Below are positions 9,101 to 16,880 of a stretch of DNA of 64,000 nt, in pieces. A model generated the notes under the pieces. The model was not told the origin of the DNA. It did no database searches and saw nothing but the letters and a program-made list of their open reading frames with translations. Each line of letters begins with the position of its first letter. Position 1 is the stretch's first letter. Position numbers and translations under genes: made by a program. Location: the NCBI GenBank assembly GCA_019239425.1, contig JAFAZX010000062.1, positions 1 to 64,000 on the forward strand, in the 5' to 3' direction. Source of the stretch: Acidobacteriota bacterium (lineage in GTDB: Bacteria; Acidobacteriota; Blastocatellia; Pyrinomonadales; Pyrinomonadaceae).

Positions 9101-10197
9101 TGGAGTCGAGGGCTAGTGAGACGGAGGTGTCTGTGTCCGAGGGCGACTCCCCGGCCGTCGCCTCCAACAACCCGCCGAACCCCGGCCCGGCCGGCGACCC
9201 CCGCCCCCCGAGGCGGAACGACCCCAGCCCCACTCGGCCCGCGCGGGCCACGAGAAAACTAACCTTCGTGGCCGATTTTACAACCACGTCTATTGAGATT
9301 CGAGACTTGAACAATAACCCGGTAGTGACGCTGGGTCTCAGCCACATTCATGCTTTTGGGAAAGATGTCTTCGTGTCGGAGGCCGTTTCACTCAAAGACG
9401 TTCCGCCCGGAAATTACATCATTCGTTTCTACAGCAGCATTACCGTCAACGAGGCCAACGTGTATATCGGGAGTTCGGATCAGAATATCTATCTCACGTT
9501 CGATCCGCCCAGCATTCTTTACCGTTTTAATAGTTACGTGGATGACATCCAACTCTCAATCGACGGTAAGTCGCCCGTAGCGATACAGCGAACGGGCGTC
9601 GCTTCTCTCACTAGAGGTCAGCATAAACTGGTCGTCACTAAGCCCGGGTACAAGCAGTGGGAGCAGATCATCGACACCGACAAATCGCCGGGCAGAACTA
9701 TAAACATAGAGATGCAGGTGACCCGCGAGAGTAGGGACGAGGCGACAGAACATTTGGAAAAGGGGCGCCGGTATTCCAGTATCGGGCTTTTCCCGCAAGC
9801 TTTGTCTGAATTCGAGGAGGCTCTAAAGATAGACCGAACGAGAGCCGATGCATGGGTGGAAATGGCTTTAATCGCAGAGCGGTTCAACAGGAGTGAGGAG
9901 GTGGTAGCATTCTGTATGGAGGCTATTCAATTACAACCTAATCTGACTTACGCCTACGTCGTACGAGGAAATGCGTACCTGAAAGTCAGTAACTATCTCC
10001 TTGCGATTTCAGATGCCAACACTGCCATCGGATTAAGACCTGACCGGGTGGATGCCTACGTCCTCCGGGGAACTGCTTACCTGCGGATGCAGCGTTTTGA
10101 GAATGCAACCGAAGATGCCTACAAAGCTCTCGCGCTTGACCCCGACAACGCGGAGGCCAAGGCACTGATGGCTCGAATCCAGAAGGAGAAGCAGTAG
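6169..10197 (+). CDS. Giant vWA-like/TPR transmembrane protein of a MoxR-associated system
   Basis: 1342 residues in a mosaic. Residues 1-100 resemble the N-terminal helical part of CoxE-type vWA proteins (GGPWSVGRLRGVLVALLVKS). Membrane segments lie near 135-158, 218-242 and 851-875. Residues about 320-455 look like a vWA fold with a degraded metal site (VYILEDAYA where DxSxS is usual; HHLLLFFSDGKGL as a core strand). About 738-835 is an Ig/BACON-like beta domain, about 885-979 a PKD-like domain, 980-1025 a Pro-rich linker, 1030-1185 PEGA-like beta repeats, and 1188-1342 three to four TPRs. From about base 9260 the GC content drops sharply, so the PEGA-TPR tail looks newly acquired. Probably the scaffold or sensor acted on by the MoxR ATPase; domain calls are by eye. 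Confidence 0.7.
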   Translation: MNEFPLAPFLFTLAADGIRVTLKDYDRIGLALRAGGPWSVGRLRGVLVALLVKSAEQEQAFVRRFDEFFDPGLEVEELSAAELEQLWAQLRGLVGEKQLSSHTPPPVALRAPAGQSAPAQAQEPPARLRLPKYRFRPRHLLVPLALLALGALLWLKYARPPASSGPPPNAPGPVAPPPPPAPDPAAVQTTTTTGVSVAVKEIVPPVRLPDEHDWRDRAGVGALCLLLALAYAILLWLLSRLPTRHKFAWDPSGKRHFPLGQIGGRAAPHLDSGTLDQLADSLGYFQSEAAGTRLNVRASVEAMARRSGLPLLVFHKRRQLRTVYILEDAYAQPLSWNPVPRELAEGLGRRGIQIKYGRFYGSPARFQIEGALAWLEDLEAQRQHHLLLFFSDGKGLHYHRDAFFLETLARWPFLAWMELREPRHWDESTALVRRYGLPVFQATGAGLLRAMRSFLTERSEGEDSSDGAFEWKGVPASVGSDLSIYVEGLLGDALPWGQACAMIQPVTAGMADALRREFQPHLPPDRIERLFALPGTVVSASGIRFSVPVLAVLRAGFMVRWEQPRQEEILRFLLEKIAETEPGQKDSLAHLAWRWSMERVRLELEPDGALEQIARLGETPLKGAIQTELANVVLPGAALREPGSTEITRVPLRRKPRTREAFSYLARVATNVVKDPDYKPSLAERVQVYLQQLARLCERLWAGLGAVISVTAGALREGVAWLSGKEPAPPDAFDAELEIVPRPRRLNFKHVRRNRTYSRRLNIRTASGNWLLGQASADVKWVRVEPGIFDSEKSERFLEVTVDTSDLEPGRHEANVVLLTAGRETLVPLTLAVVESSAERAAAWWRQHKSAMRLRAPLALAVLAAAVVFVPRALPANWVNRLYNRPPVLKGLKEAEPLGGPGAGLKFRAEAEDPDRDEVVRYEWAAEGGEIESDKDSAVIKTAGLAPAEAGAVSEVTLKLKLRDARGGQSAYIAKVKLESRASETEVSVSEGDSPAVASNNPPNPGPAGDPRPPRRNDPSPTRPARATRKLTFVADFTTTSIEIRDLNNNPVVTLGLSHIHAFGKDVFVSEAVSLKDVPPGNYIIRFYSSITVNEANVYIGSSDQNIYLTFDPPSILYRFNSYVDDIQLSIDGKSPVAIQRTGVASLTRGQHKLVVTKPGYKQWEQIIDTDKSPGRTINIEMQVTRESRDEATEHLEKGRRYSSIGLFPQALSEFEEALKIDRTRADAWVEMALIAERFNRSEEVVAFCMEAIQLQPNLTYAYVVRGNAYLKVSNYLLAISDANTAIGLRPDRVDAYVLRGTAYLRMQRFENATEDAYKALALDPDNAEAKALMARIQKEKQ

Positions 10198-10213
10198 TCG
10201 GGCGGACAAAACC

Positions 10214-12130
10214 GTGCGCCTTTTTGTGGAGATTAAAAACTCGGGCGGCGGCTATCGCGGGAGTGTCTATCAGGACGACCGGGTGCCACTCTACGACCTG
10301 CCCGCGCCAGCGCTCGGGCCGGACGAGCCGCTGACGTTGAACGGCGAGACGCGCCGGCTGGGCGAAATCCTCCGCGCCCTTCTGCAAGGCCCCTCGCCGG
10401 AGCTGACGGCCGCCTTCGACGAGCGCGGCCAGTTGGAGTTCGGGCAGTTCCTCTACCGGCAAGTCTTCGGCCCTCTGGACGCGGCGACGCGGGAGCGCCT
10501 GCGCCAGGAGAAGGTCGAGGTGCGCATCGTCTCGGATGACGAGCACGTCGCCCGGCTGCCCTGGGTACTGCTGGCCGCCGAAGGGGTCTTCCTCTCGGCC
10601 ACAGGCTCGACCGGCTGGTCGGTCGCGCTCGGCGGCGGCGGCGCGCTGCCGGACTGTGAGCTGCCGCCCTCGCCGCGCATCCTGTTGGTCATGCCGGAGC
10701 CGGCGGGGCTGCCCAGGGTAGACTCCGAGCAGCACCTGGAAGAGCTGGAGGACGTTCTCTCCACCGCCAACTACCTGCACACGGCCGGGCGTCATCTCGT
10801 CGTGGTCAAGGATTGGGAGGGGTTCAAGCGGGCCGCGAAGGAGTTCAAGCCACACGTCGTCTACTACTACGGGCACGGCACGAGCGACGGCCGGACTTCG
10901 TCTTTAATCTTCGCCGAAGGGGAGAAGGCGCGGCGCGCCGAGAAGCCCGTGGCCGACTTCGCCAACTGCCTGCGGCTGGAGGACGGCGACGGGCCGTCGC
11001 TGGCTTACGTCAACTGCTGCCTCGGCGACGCGGGCGGCTGGCTCGGGGTCGGGCGGCAACTGGGGAGCTTCATCCCCGCCGTCATCACCAACTGCCTGAG
11101 CGCCTACTCCGGCGCGGCGCAGAGGCAGGGGCTGACGCTGCTGCGGAGTCTGATCGTGAAGGGCGAGCCGCCGCACGTCGCCGTCGCCAACATGCGCGGC
11201 AACCTGGCCGACCTCAACTTCAGCTTCCGGGACATGCGCTGGATGACGCCCGTCCTGCACTGCCATTACGGGAGCTGGAAGGCGCACCCGCCGCGCCCCC
11301 CCAGCCCCCTGGAGCGCGACCCGCACTGGCGTTTTAAGCTCGACCGCGTGCGGCAGTTCGGCCAGGTCTTCTACCAGACCAAGACGATGCTCTCGCAGCG
11401 GAAGCCCCGCTCGCTGGCCTACATCTGGTACGGGAAGGAGGGGCAGGGGGTGGAGCTGTTCCACCAGCGCCTGAAGGTGGAGCTGCAGGAAGACCTCACG
11501 GACACGCACCTCTACGAAGTGCTCCCCGCCTGGCCGCAGGAGTTCTACAACTTCCACCGCTCGATGACCGACATGCTCCTGGAGGCGTTCGACGTGCAGT
11601 CGCTGCAGGAGATTCCCGACCGCATCCGCACCGAGACGCGCGCCGTGACGGGCCGGCAAGTCCTGCTCTACGTGCGCCACGAGCCGGTGCGGCCGGGGAT
11701 GCTGCTCACGCCCGACCTGCTGCACAAGTATCTGGAGTGGTGGGACGCCAACGTCGCCGTCCTGCTGGAAGACCAGTCCTTCGGCCTGCTGGGCATCTCC
11801 TTCGTCGTCAGGAAGCCGAGCGTGTTCCGCAGCGTGCTGCTGGAGAAGAAGCAGCTCAACGCGATCAGGCTGGGCCGCACCCGCGTCAGGCTGCTCGACG
11901 AGATGGAGCGTTTGCAGAAGGAGGACCTGATCGACTTCATCGAGACGCACAACCTCCCGCTCCCGGAAAAATTCCGCGACCGCGTGCTCGACGAGATCAT
12001 GGACGAGTGCAACGGCGAGTACGATAAGATTCTGGAGCGGCTCAAGAACATCGAAGAGTTGATCTGGAACCGGGACGGCGGCCAGGCCCGCGCGGCGGGG
12101 CCGGCCACGGACGACGAGGATTACAACTAG
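10214..12130 (+). CDS. CHAT-domain caspase-like protein with helical C-terminal region
   Basis: 638 residues, cytoplasmic. The CHAT-type dyad is clear: VVYYYGHGTSDG with His221 and LAYVNCCLGDAGG with Cys268/Cys269, preceded by the strand PRILLVMPEPAGLPRVDSEQ. Residues 1-140 form an N-terminal region with strands flanking EVRIVSDDEHVARLPWVLL, typical of the segment before CHAT cores. Residues ~380-600 (VLLYVRHEPVRP, AVLLEDQSFGLLGISFV) form an unrecognised alpha/beta domain. The tail is helical and charged. The GTG at 10214 begins 16 bp after the previous stop and only 9 bp separate it from the MoxR gene, so the operon is tight. Likely the second peptidase effector of the system. Confidence 0.75.
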   Translation: MRLFVEIKNSGGGYRGSVYQDDRVPLYDLPAPALGPDEPLTLNGETRRLGEILRALLQGPSPELTAAFDERGQLEFGQFLYRQVFGPLDAATRERLRQEKVEVRIVSDDEHVARLPWVLLAAEGVFLSATGSTGWSVALGGGGALPDCELPPSPRILLVMPEPAGLPRVDSEQHLEELEDVLSTANYLHTAGRHLVVVKDWEGFKRAAKEFKPHVVYYYGHGTSDGRTSSLIFAEGEKARRAEKPVADFANCLRLEDGDGPSLAYVNCCLGDAGGWLGVGRQLGSFIPAVITNCLSAYSGAAQRQGLTLLRSLIVKGEPPHVAVANMRGNLADLNFSFRDMRWMTPVLHCHYGSWKAHPPRPPSPLERDPHWRFKLDRVRQFGQVFYQTKTMLSQRKPRSLAYIWYGKEGQGVELFHQRLKVELQEDLTDTHLYEVLPAWPQEFYNFHRSMTDMLLEAFDVQSLQEIPDRIRTETRAVTGRQVLLYVRHEPVRPGMLLTPDLLHKYLEWWDANVAVLLEDQSFGLLGISFVVRKPSVFRSVLLEKKQLNAIRLGRTRVRLLDEMERLQKEDLIDFIETHNLPLPEKFRDRVLDEIMDECNGEYDKILERLKNIEELIWNRDGGQARAAGPATDDEDYN

Positions 12131-12139
12131 AGGCCAGTG

Positions 12140-13123
12140 ATGAAGAGCAACGGGTACCCCTTCCGCATCATCCGCGCCGACAGCGAGGCCCCGCTGACGG
12201 CCGAGGAGCAGGCCCTCCTGCTCGAACGGCCCTTCACGCGGCTCGGCAACACCTTCGCCGAAGACGCGCGGCGCTTCATCCCGGGGCCGCAGTTGGAGAC
12301 GGCCATCAACGCCGCGGTCGCGGTCGGCGAGCCGCTGCTGATTACGGGCGAGCCGGGCACCGGCAAGACCCAGGCCGCGTACTACACGGCCTACAAACTC
12401 GGCCTGGAGCTGCTGCACTTCCAGGTGAAGTCCGACAGCAGCGCGACGGACTTGCTCTACCATTTCGACACGGTCAGGTATTTTCGGGACGCCAGCCTCG
12501 GCGTCCGGGACGGCGGCGCCGCGGCGCGGGCGCAGGCGGGCGAGCCTCACGCCGAACGGGCGCTGAATAAAGAGGCCTACCTGGAACCGAGGCCGCTGTG
12601 GATCGCTTTCGAGTCTCCCTTGCCGATGGTGCTGTTGATCGACGAGATTGATAAGGCCCCGCGCGACTTCCCCAACGACCTGCTGCACGAGCTGGACAAG
12701 ATGGAGTTCACCGTGTCCGAGACGGGGAAGGTAATCAAGGCCGACGAGAAGGTGCGGCCGATTGTCTTCATCACCTCCAACAGCGAGCGCCGCCTGCCGG
12801 AGCCTTTCCTGCGCCGCTGCGTCTACCATCACATCCGTTTCGACGAGAGGCTGATCGCCGAGGCCGTGCACCGCCGCAGCGACGAGTACCGCCACCTGGA
12901 CAGGACATTCCTGGACATGGCGATCCAAAGGTTTCTGGCCCTGCGGCAGCGCAACCTGCGCAAGCGGCCGTCCACCGGCGAGTTGTTGGTCTGGCTGCGC
13001 GTGATGTCCACGGCCCTCGGCACCGTGCCCGAGGTGCTGGACTCGAACCTGTCCAAACTGCCTTTCCTCGGCACGCTGTTAAAGGATCATCAGGACATAG
13101 AGGAGTTGGGCACACAGCCCTAG
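12140..13123 (+). CDS. MoxR-type AAA+ ATPase
   Basis: 327 residues from ATG 12140 (a GTG one codon earlier is possible). Walker A is GEPGTGKT around residues 70-77, Walker B LLIDEIDK around 165-172, sensor 1 FITSNSER around 210-217, and a candidate arginine finger follows in FLRRCVYHH. The lid region contains RQRNLRKRPSTGELLVWLRV, typical of MoxR/RavA-like ATPases. Such ATPases pair with vWA proteins and remodel client complexes. It closes the four-gene operon, and a DNA-repair gene (ung) begins 63 bp later. ATP-driven control of the adjacent CHAT-like proteins is inferred from context. Confidence 0.88.
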   Translation: MKSNGYPFRIIRADSEAPLTAEEQALLLERPFTRLGNTFAEDARRFIPGPQLETAINAAVAVGEPLLITGEPGTGKTQAAYYTAYKLGLELLHFQVKSDSSATDLLYHFDTVRYFRDASLGVRDGGAAARAQAGEPHAERALNKEAYLEPRPLWIAFESPLPMVLLIDEIDKAPRDFPNDLLHELDKMEFTVSETGKVIKADEKVRPIVFITSNSERRLPEPFLRRCVYHHIRFDERLIAEAVHRRSDEYRHLDRTFLDMAIQRFLALRQRNLRKRPSTGELLVWLRVMSTALGTVPEVLDSNLSKLPFLGTLLKDHQDIEELGTQP

Positions 13124-13185
13124 AGGCGAATTTCTAACCCGGCCCTCGCGCCTGACGCGCGGGCCTGCGAGGAGGAGTTAAGGGC

Positions 13186-13866
13186 ATGATGCCGCCGATA
13201 CCGGCAGGGTGGCGCGGGCAGGTCGGGGGGGAGCCGAAGAAGGACTACTTCCGGCGGCTGGCGGAGTTTGTCGAGGGGGAGCGCGACCGGTTCGAAGTCT
13301 ACCCGGCCGCAGACGAGACGTTCCAGGCGCTGGAGCTGACACCATTCCGCAAGGTGAGCGTGGTGCTCTTAGGGCAAGACCCTTACCCGGGGCCGAACCA
13401 GGCGCACGGCCTCTGCTTCTCCGTGAAGCCGGGCGTGGCCTTGCCCGCGTCGCTCCGGAACATCTTCAAGGAGTTGAAGAGCGACGTGGACGGCTTCCGC
13501 ATCCCGAACAACGGCTACCTCGCGAGCTGGGCGCGGCAGGGCGTCCTGATGCTCAACACGGTGCTGACGGTGCGGGCCGGAGCCATCGGCTCGCACCGCG
13601 GCAAGGGCTGGGAGACCTTCACCGACGCGGTCATCGAAAAGGTCAACGCGAAGAAGGACACGGTCGTCTTCCTGCTCTGGGGGCGCGACGCGCAGTCGAA
13701 GGCCGGCATGATTGACGAGGGGCGCCACCCGATCCTCCGCGCCGCGCACCCCTCGCCGCTCTCCGCCCGGCACGGCTTCTTCGGCACGCGCCCCTTCTCC
13801 AACGCCAACCAAGCCCTCCGCGCCGCGGGCAAGCCCGAGATCGACTGGCAAATACCCGACCTATGA
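13186..13866 (+). CDS. ung: Uracil-DNA glycosylase, family 1
   Basis: 226 residues. It removes uracil from DNA by cleaving the glycosidic bond. The water-activating motif GQDPYPG has its Asp at residue 65, the Leu/His loop AHPSPLSARHGFFG has His188, and LLWGRDAQ matches the conserved strand between them. Two ATGs stand in tandem (13186 and 13189) behind GAGGAG. It is not part of the MoxR operon by function, though nothing marks a strong promoter in the 63-bp gap. dcd lies 9 kb away. The stop codon is immediately followed by the left inverted repeat of the low-GC cassette. Confidence 0.96.
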   Translation: MMPPIPAGWRGQVGGEPKKDYFRRLAEFVEGERDRFEVYPAADETFQALELTPFRKVSVVLLGQDPYPGPNQAHGLCFSVKPGVALPASLRNIFKELKSDVDGFRIPNNGYLASWARQGVLMLNTVLTVRAGAIGSHRGKGWETFTDAVIEKVNAKKDTVVFLLWGRDAQSKAGMIDEGRHPILRAAHPSPLSARHGFFGTRPFSNANQALRAAGKPEIDWQIPDL

Positions 13867-13912
13867 ATTTGAAATTTCAAATTTGAAATTTCGTTGATTA
13901 TCTACTTGATAG

Positions 13913-14002
13913 AGGTTTTACCTGTTTCGCGCTACGTTGCTCCGGCTCATCCCCTCCGAGAACCGAGAATACAAGGAACTGACGAAAGAAGAGGCCGCTT
14001 AA
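13913..14002 (+). pseudogene. Possible C-terminal gene remnant inside the cassette
   Basis: An open frame that starts at the inner edge of the left inverted repeat (a TAG lies in the repeat) reads FRATLLRLIPSENREYKELT and ends with KEEAA and a TAA at 14000-14002. It has protein-like composition but no start codon. It overlaps the end of the opposite-strand gene by 4 bp. It may be the tail of a gene cut by the cassette boundary, or chance. Confidence 0.25.
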
Positions 14003-15003
14003 GGCTTCTTAACACAAGTTATTGAGTGCCCAGTTCCATCACCGCCGAATATCGCTATTTGAAACTGATACTCACAGCTATCATCATGATGCCCGTTAGA
14101 TGTTAAGACAACATCTACCACTAATCTCCTCTGTGCAATTTCAACCTGATTGTTGACTCTTACAAAGGGGTTTGTAGGCCCGGCGATTTTTACTTCCTTT
14201 TCTACCGCGCGGTGTAAGTCCCGCGAATACTCAAAAACTCTGAACTCGTTTACCATTGGTTCCGTCCTATCAACGTGCCACCCGCCCAGCATTAGGTATC
14301 TCGGCGTTCTGAGCGGAAAGCTTACATCCGGTATAGGTTGGTCAATCCAGCAACCAGACCCAACGCGGGCGAGTTCTGCATTCATAAAATCGAAATCACG
14401 ATACGTTATGTGTGCCCATACATCATTAACCTCCGCAGTCTTACCTTTTCCTGTTGGGAGATTTTCAAATTCTACAAGGATTGGGAATAACATGCCGGCC
14501 TCATCCGGCTTTGCCATACGAAGGAGATTCACATCCATCCGAACTAATCCGGGCCTGCTAGTAACAGGAACAGTAACCTTAAAAGCAGGTCTAGGCGCCG
14601 ACGTGGGTTGAACCTCTTGTGCCTGCGGCTGAGAACTTGACACATTGACAATTAAGGTTGGGTTAAATTCATTGTGTGGCTTGAACTCGTTATGCGGGGC
14701 AAACTCATTGCGAGTCTCGTTGACCATACTGCTCTGATTGAGTTGCTGTGCGGGCGCGGCCTGCGACTCTTGCTCCTTTTTTGGTTTGAGTAAAAGGCTC
14801 AACGCGACGAAAACAAGCAGCCCGATTGACCAAGAGAGAACGACGGCAACCTTCGGTGTTAGCCCGTACCGCTGTGCTAGGTAATCAGTAAGCCAACCAG
14901 CCACTATCGCACCTCCGAGGAAGAGAATAGCGGCAATAATGTTATCGCTAATGGACAGCGCGCGTGCTTTAAGGAAGGCAGAGATTGACATGCGCGGGAG
15001 CAT
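13999..15003 (-). CDS. Hypothetical two-TM protein with NEF-repeat linker, cassette cargo
   Basis: 334 residues of unknown family. Two membrane helices lie at about residues 22-42 (IIAAILFLGGAIVAGWLTDY) and 53-73 (VAVVLSWSIGLLVFVALSLL). After them comes a Gln/Glu-rich stretch and a short repeat (NEFAPHNEFKPHNEFNP). The C-terminal 200 residues are a beta-rich soluble domain (FKVTVPVTSRPGLVRMDVNL, VEIAQRRLVVDVVLTSNG). Codon use is much less GC-biased than in neighbouring genes and the gene is enclosed by inverted repeats, both signs of transfer. Function cannot be assigned. A membrane-anchored sensor or effector would fit the architecture, but this is only a guess. Confidence 0.75.
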   Translation of the reverse strand: MLPRMSISAFLKARALSISDNIIAAILFLGGAIVAGWLTDYLAQRYGLTPKVAVVLSWSIGLLVFVALSLLLKPKKEQESQAAPAQQLNQSSMVNETRNEFAPHNEFKPHNEFNPTLIVNVSSSQPQAQEVQPTSAPRPAFKVTVPVTSRPGLVRMDVNLLRMAKPDEAGMLFPILVEFENLPTGKGKTAEVNDVWAHITYRDFDFMNAELARVGSGCWIDQPIPDVSFPLRTPRYLMLGGWHVDRTEPMVNEFRVFEYSRDLHRAVEKEVKIAGPTNPFVRVNNQVEIAQRRLVVDVVLTSNGHHDDSCEYQFQIAIFGGDGTGHSITCVKKP

Positions 15004-15060
15004 ATAGGCGCACTACTCCCCGCATCAAGTAGATAATTCCCGAAATTTCAAATCAAAGCC

Positions 15061-16713
15061 TCATCTGCGCCGCAGCTGCTTCAACAACTCGGCCGCCTCG
15101 TAGTGCTTCGGCTCCAGCTCCAGGGCCTTCTCAAGACTCTTCACGGCCTGCTCCCTGTTGCCGAGCAGGGAGTGCGCGTAGCCGAGGGCGAAGTGCGCGC
15201 GCGGCGACTGCGGCCTCTCGGCGGCGGCCTGTTCGAAGAGGCGGAGCGCCTGCTCGTTCTTCTTCTCGTTGAGCATCCGCTGGCCGGCGGCGAGGAGCGG
15301 CCCCTCCGTCTCGGCGTACTTGTTCGAAGGGTCGACCTTGAACTCGCGCAGCCTCTTCAGGGCCAGCTCGGCGCCGCCTTCGGTCAGGGCTTCGTCGAGC
15401 ACCTGCGCGAGCGGCCTGCGCGGGGCGTCGGAGAGCGCGGCCCTGAGCGCCGGGTCTAACCCCGCGCGGTAGTCTCCGGACGAAAGCTCCGCGGTGACGT
15501 GCGGCGCCGTCCACGGCCGCGTGTCCCACGGCTCCCACTCCTGCCAGTAGTAGACCGAGACGCGCACCGTGACGCCGCTGTTCGGGAGCGTGACGCGGCG
15601 CGAGTCGCCGTAGGTCGTGCCCTTCGACCCCGAAGGCTCGCCGACGAAGGTCACTTCCGTGTACTGCTCCAGACGGTCGAGGAGGAACTGCGCGGCCGAC
15701 CACGTGCTCCGCCCCATGAGCACGAAGAGGCGGCCGGGCCGGTTGACCTTCGACTTGATAAGCCCGACGACCAGCGGGCGCAGAAGCCCCCCGTTGCCGC
15801 CGCGGTTGAGCCGCAGGTCGAGCACGAGTTTGTCGACCTCGTTCGCCTCGACGTAGTCGAGCAGCCGCTTCGAAAAGTCCGCGAGCGACTCGCCCTGCCT
15901 GTCGTTCACCTGGTTCATCTGCGCGTAGACGACCCTGCTGTTCGGCAGCTGCTCGAACCAGAAGTTGCTCTTCGGGTCTTTCAGCCACAGGGGCGTCGGC
16001 GCGCCGTCGCGCATGTCCGCCCAACCCTCCTTCGGCAGCCAGCTCAAGTCCGTGTCGGCCGGGAGCAGCTCGAACGGCCCCGAAGGCTTGAGCGTCACGG
16101 ACTCCCGCCGCCCCGCCTTCTCTAAGGTGAAGCTCGCGGCCTCGGCGCTCTCCGAGAGTCCGAGCGCGTGGAGCACCTCGGGCATGGCGAGCAGGAGCGG
16201 CGCGTAGAACTTCACGTCCATCTCGTTGTCGCGCCCGACGATTTCACGCGCGCGCGAAACGGCCTCTTCGACGCTGACGTCGCCGATCTTCACGACGCGC
16301 GCGCCCAGCAACTCCGCGTGGCCGCGCTCGGCGGCGCGGACGAACATGCCGTCGCCGAAGAGGTAGAGTTTGAGGGGCAGCGTGCGGAAGCCGATCTTCG
16401 GGTCGCGCGTCGGCGCGACGTTGGTGTGGCCGTCGCCGGCCATGGCCGCGATGCGCATCAGCTCGACGATGATCTGGTGGCGCGCGAGCGTCGGGACGCG
16501 CTCGTCCAGTCGCTTGAACGCGGCGTCGAACTGCCCGCGCGACGTCGCGTGGAAGAGGTTCTTGTGCCGCGCCTCCATCTCCCGCGCCGCGTAGCGCAAG
16601 TCCTCGCGCCACCTCTCGGCCTCGGCGTTCGTGACCGCCTGCGCGAAGGAGGGCGCGCCGCACAGGAGCACGCAGAGCAAGACCCCCAGCGAGGGGAGGG
16701 GAAATCTGAGCAT
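15061..16713 (-). CDS. Secreted S41-family peptidase with C-terminal TPR-like repeats
   Basis: 550 residues with a signal peptide (LGVLLCVLLCGAPSFAQA). The S41 (C-terminal processing peptidase/tricorn-like) core includes KLVLDLRLNRGGNGGLLRPL and VLMGRSTWSAAQFLLDRLEQ, where a Ser after MGR is in the nucleophile position, and TFVGEPSGSKGTTYGDSR downstream. The last ~100 residues form TPR-like helical pairs (LRLFEQAAAERPQSPRAHFA, AVKSLEKALELEPKHYEAAE). No PDZ domain is obvious. Periplasmic or extracellular serine peptidase; substrate unknown. It is transcribed towards ung and divergently from the phosphoesterase gene at 16881. Confidence 0.85.
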   Translation of the reverse strand: MLRFPLPSLGVLLCVLLCGAPSFAQAVTNAEAERWREDLRYAAREMEARHKNLFHATSRGQFDAAFKRLDERVPTLARHQIIVELMRIAAMAGDGHTNVAPTRDPKIGFRTLPLKLYLFGDGMFVRAAERGHAELLGARVVKIGDVSVEEAVSRAREIVGRDNEMDVKFYAPLLLAMPEVLHALGLSESAEAASFTLEKAGRRESVTLKPSGPFELLPADTDLSWLPKEGWADMRDGAPTPLWLKDPKSNFWFEQLPNSRVVYAQMNQVNDRQGESLADFSKRLLDYVEANEVDKLVLDLRLNRGGNGGLLRPLVVGLIKSKVNRPGRLFVLMGRSTWSAAQFLLDRLEQYTEVTFVGEPSGSKGTTYGDSRRVTLPNSGVTVRVSVYYWQEWEPWDTRPWTAPHVTAELSSGDYRAGLDPALRAALSDAPRRPLAQVLDEALTEGGAELALKRLREFKVDPSNKYAETEGPLLAAGQRMLNEKKNEQALRLFEQAAAERPQSPRAHFALGYAHSLLGNREQAVKSLEKALELEPKHYEAAELLKQLRRR

Positions 16714-16880
16714 GTGGATGAACCTCTGCCTTGTCGGAATTTTCAGGGCGGAGAGTCGACGGCCGCCCCAGCCAAGAGAACACCGCCCGCGCGGGTTTCG
16801 TGGCAGGAGTATTTCAATTCTCCGAGGGAAGTCGTAAGATGCCCGCGCTCTTCGCCCGGAGACGACACAAGGAGACTCAC

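Larger units (their letters stand above)
13881..15053. mobile_element. Low-GC one-gene cassette bounded by 30-bp inverted repeats
   Basis: Inverted repeats at 13881-13910 and 15024-15053 match at 27 of 30 positions, with the three mismatches together in the middle. They enclose 1.1 kb that is clearly AT-richer than its surroundings and contains one complete gene on the minus strand. The element sits exactly between the 3' ends of ung and the S41 peptidase gene, so neither neighbour is damaged. No transposase or integrase is present, so it would be non-autonomous. The left repeat continues outward as an AAATTTGAAATTTC palindrome. Confidence 0.5.
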
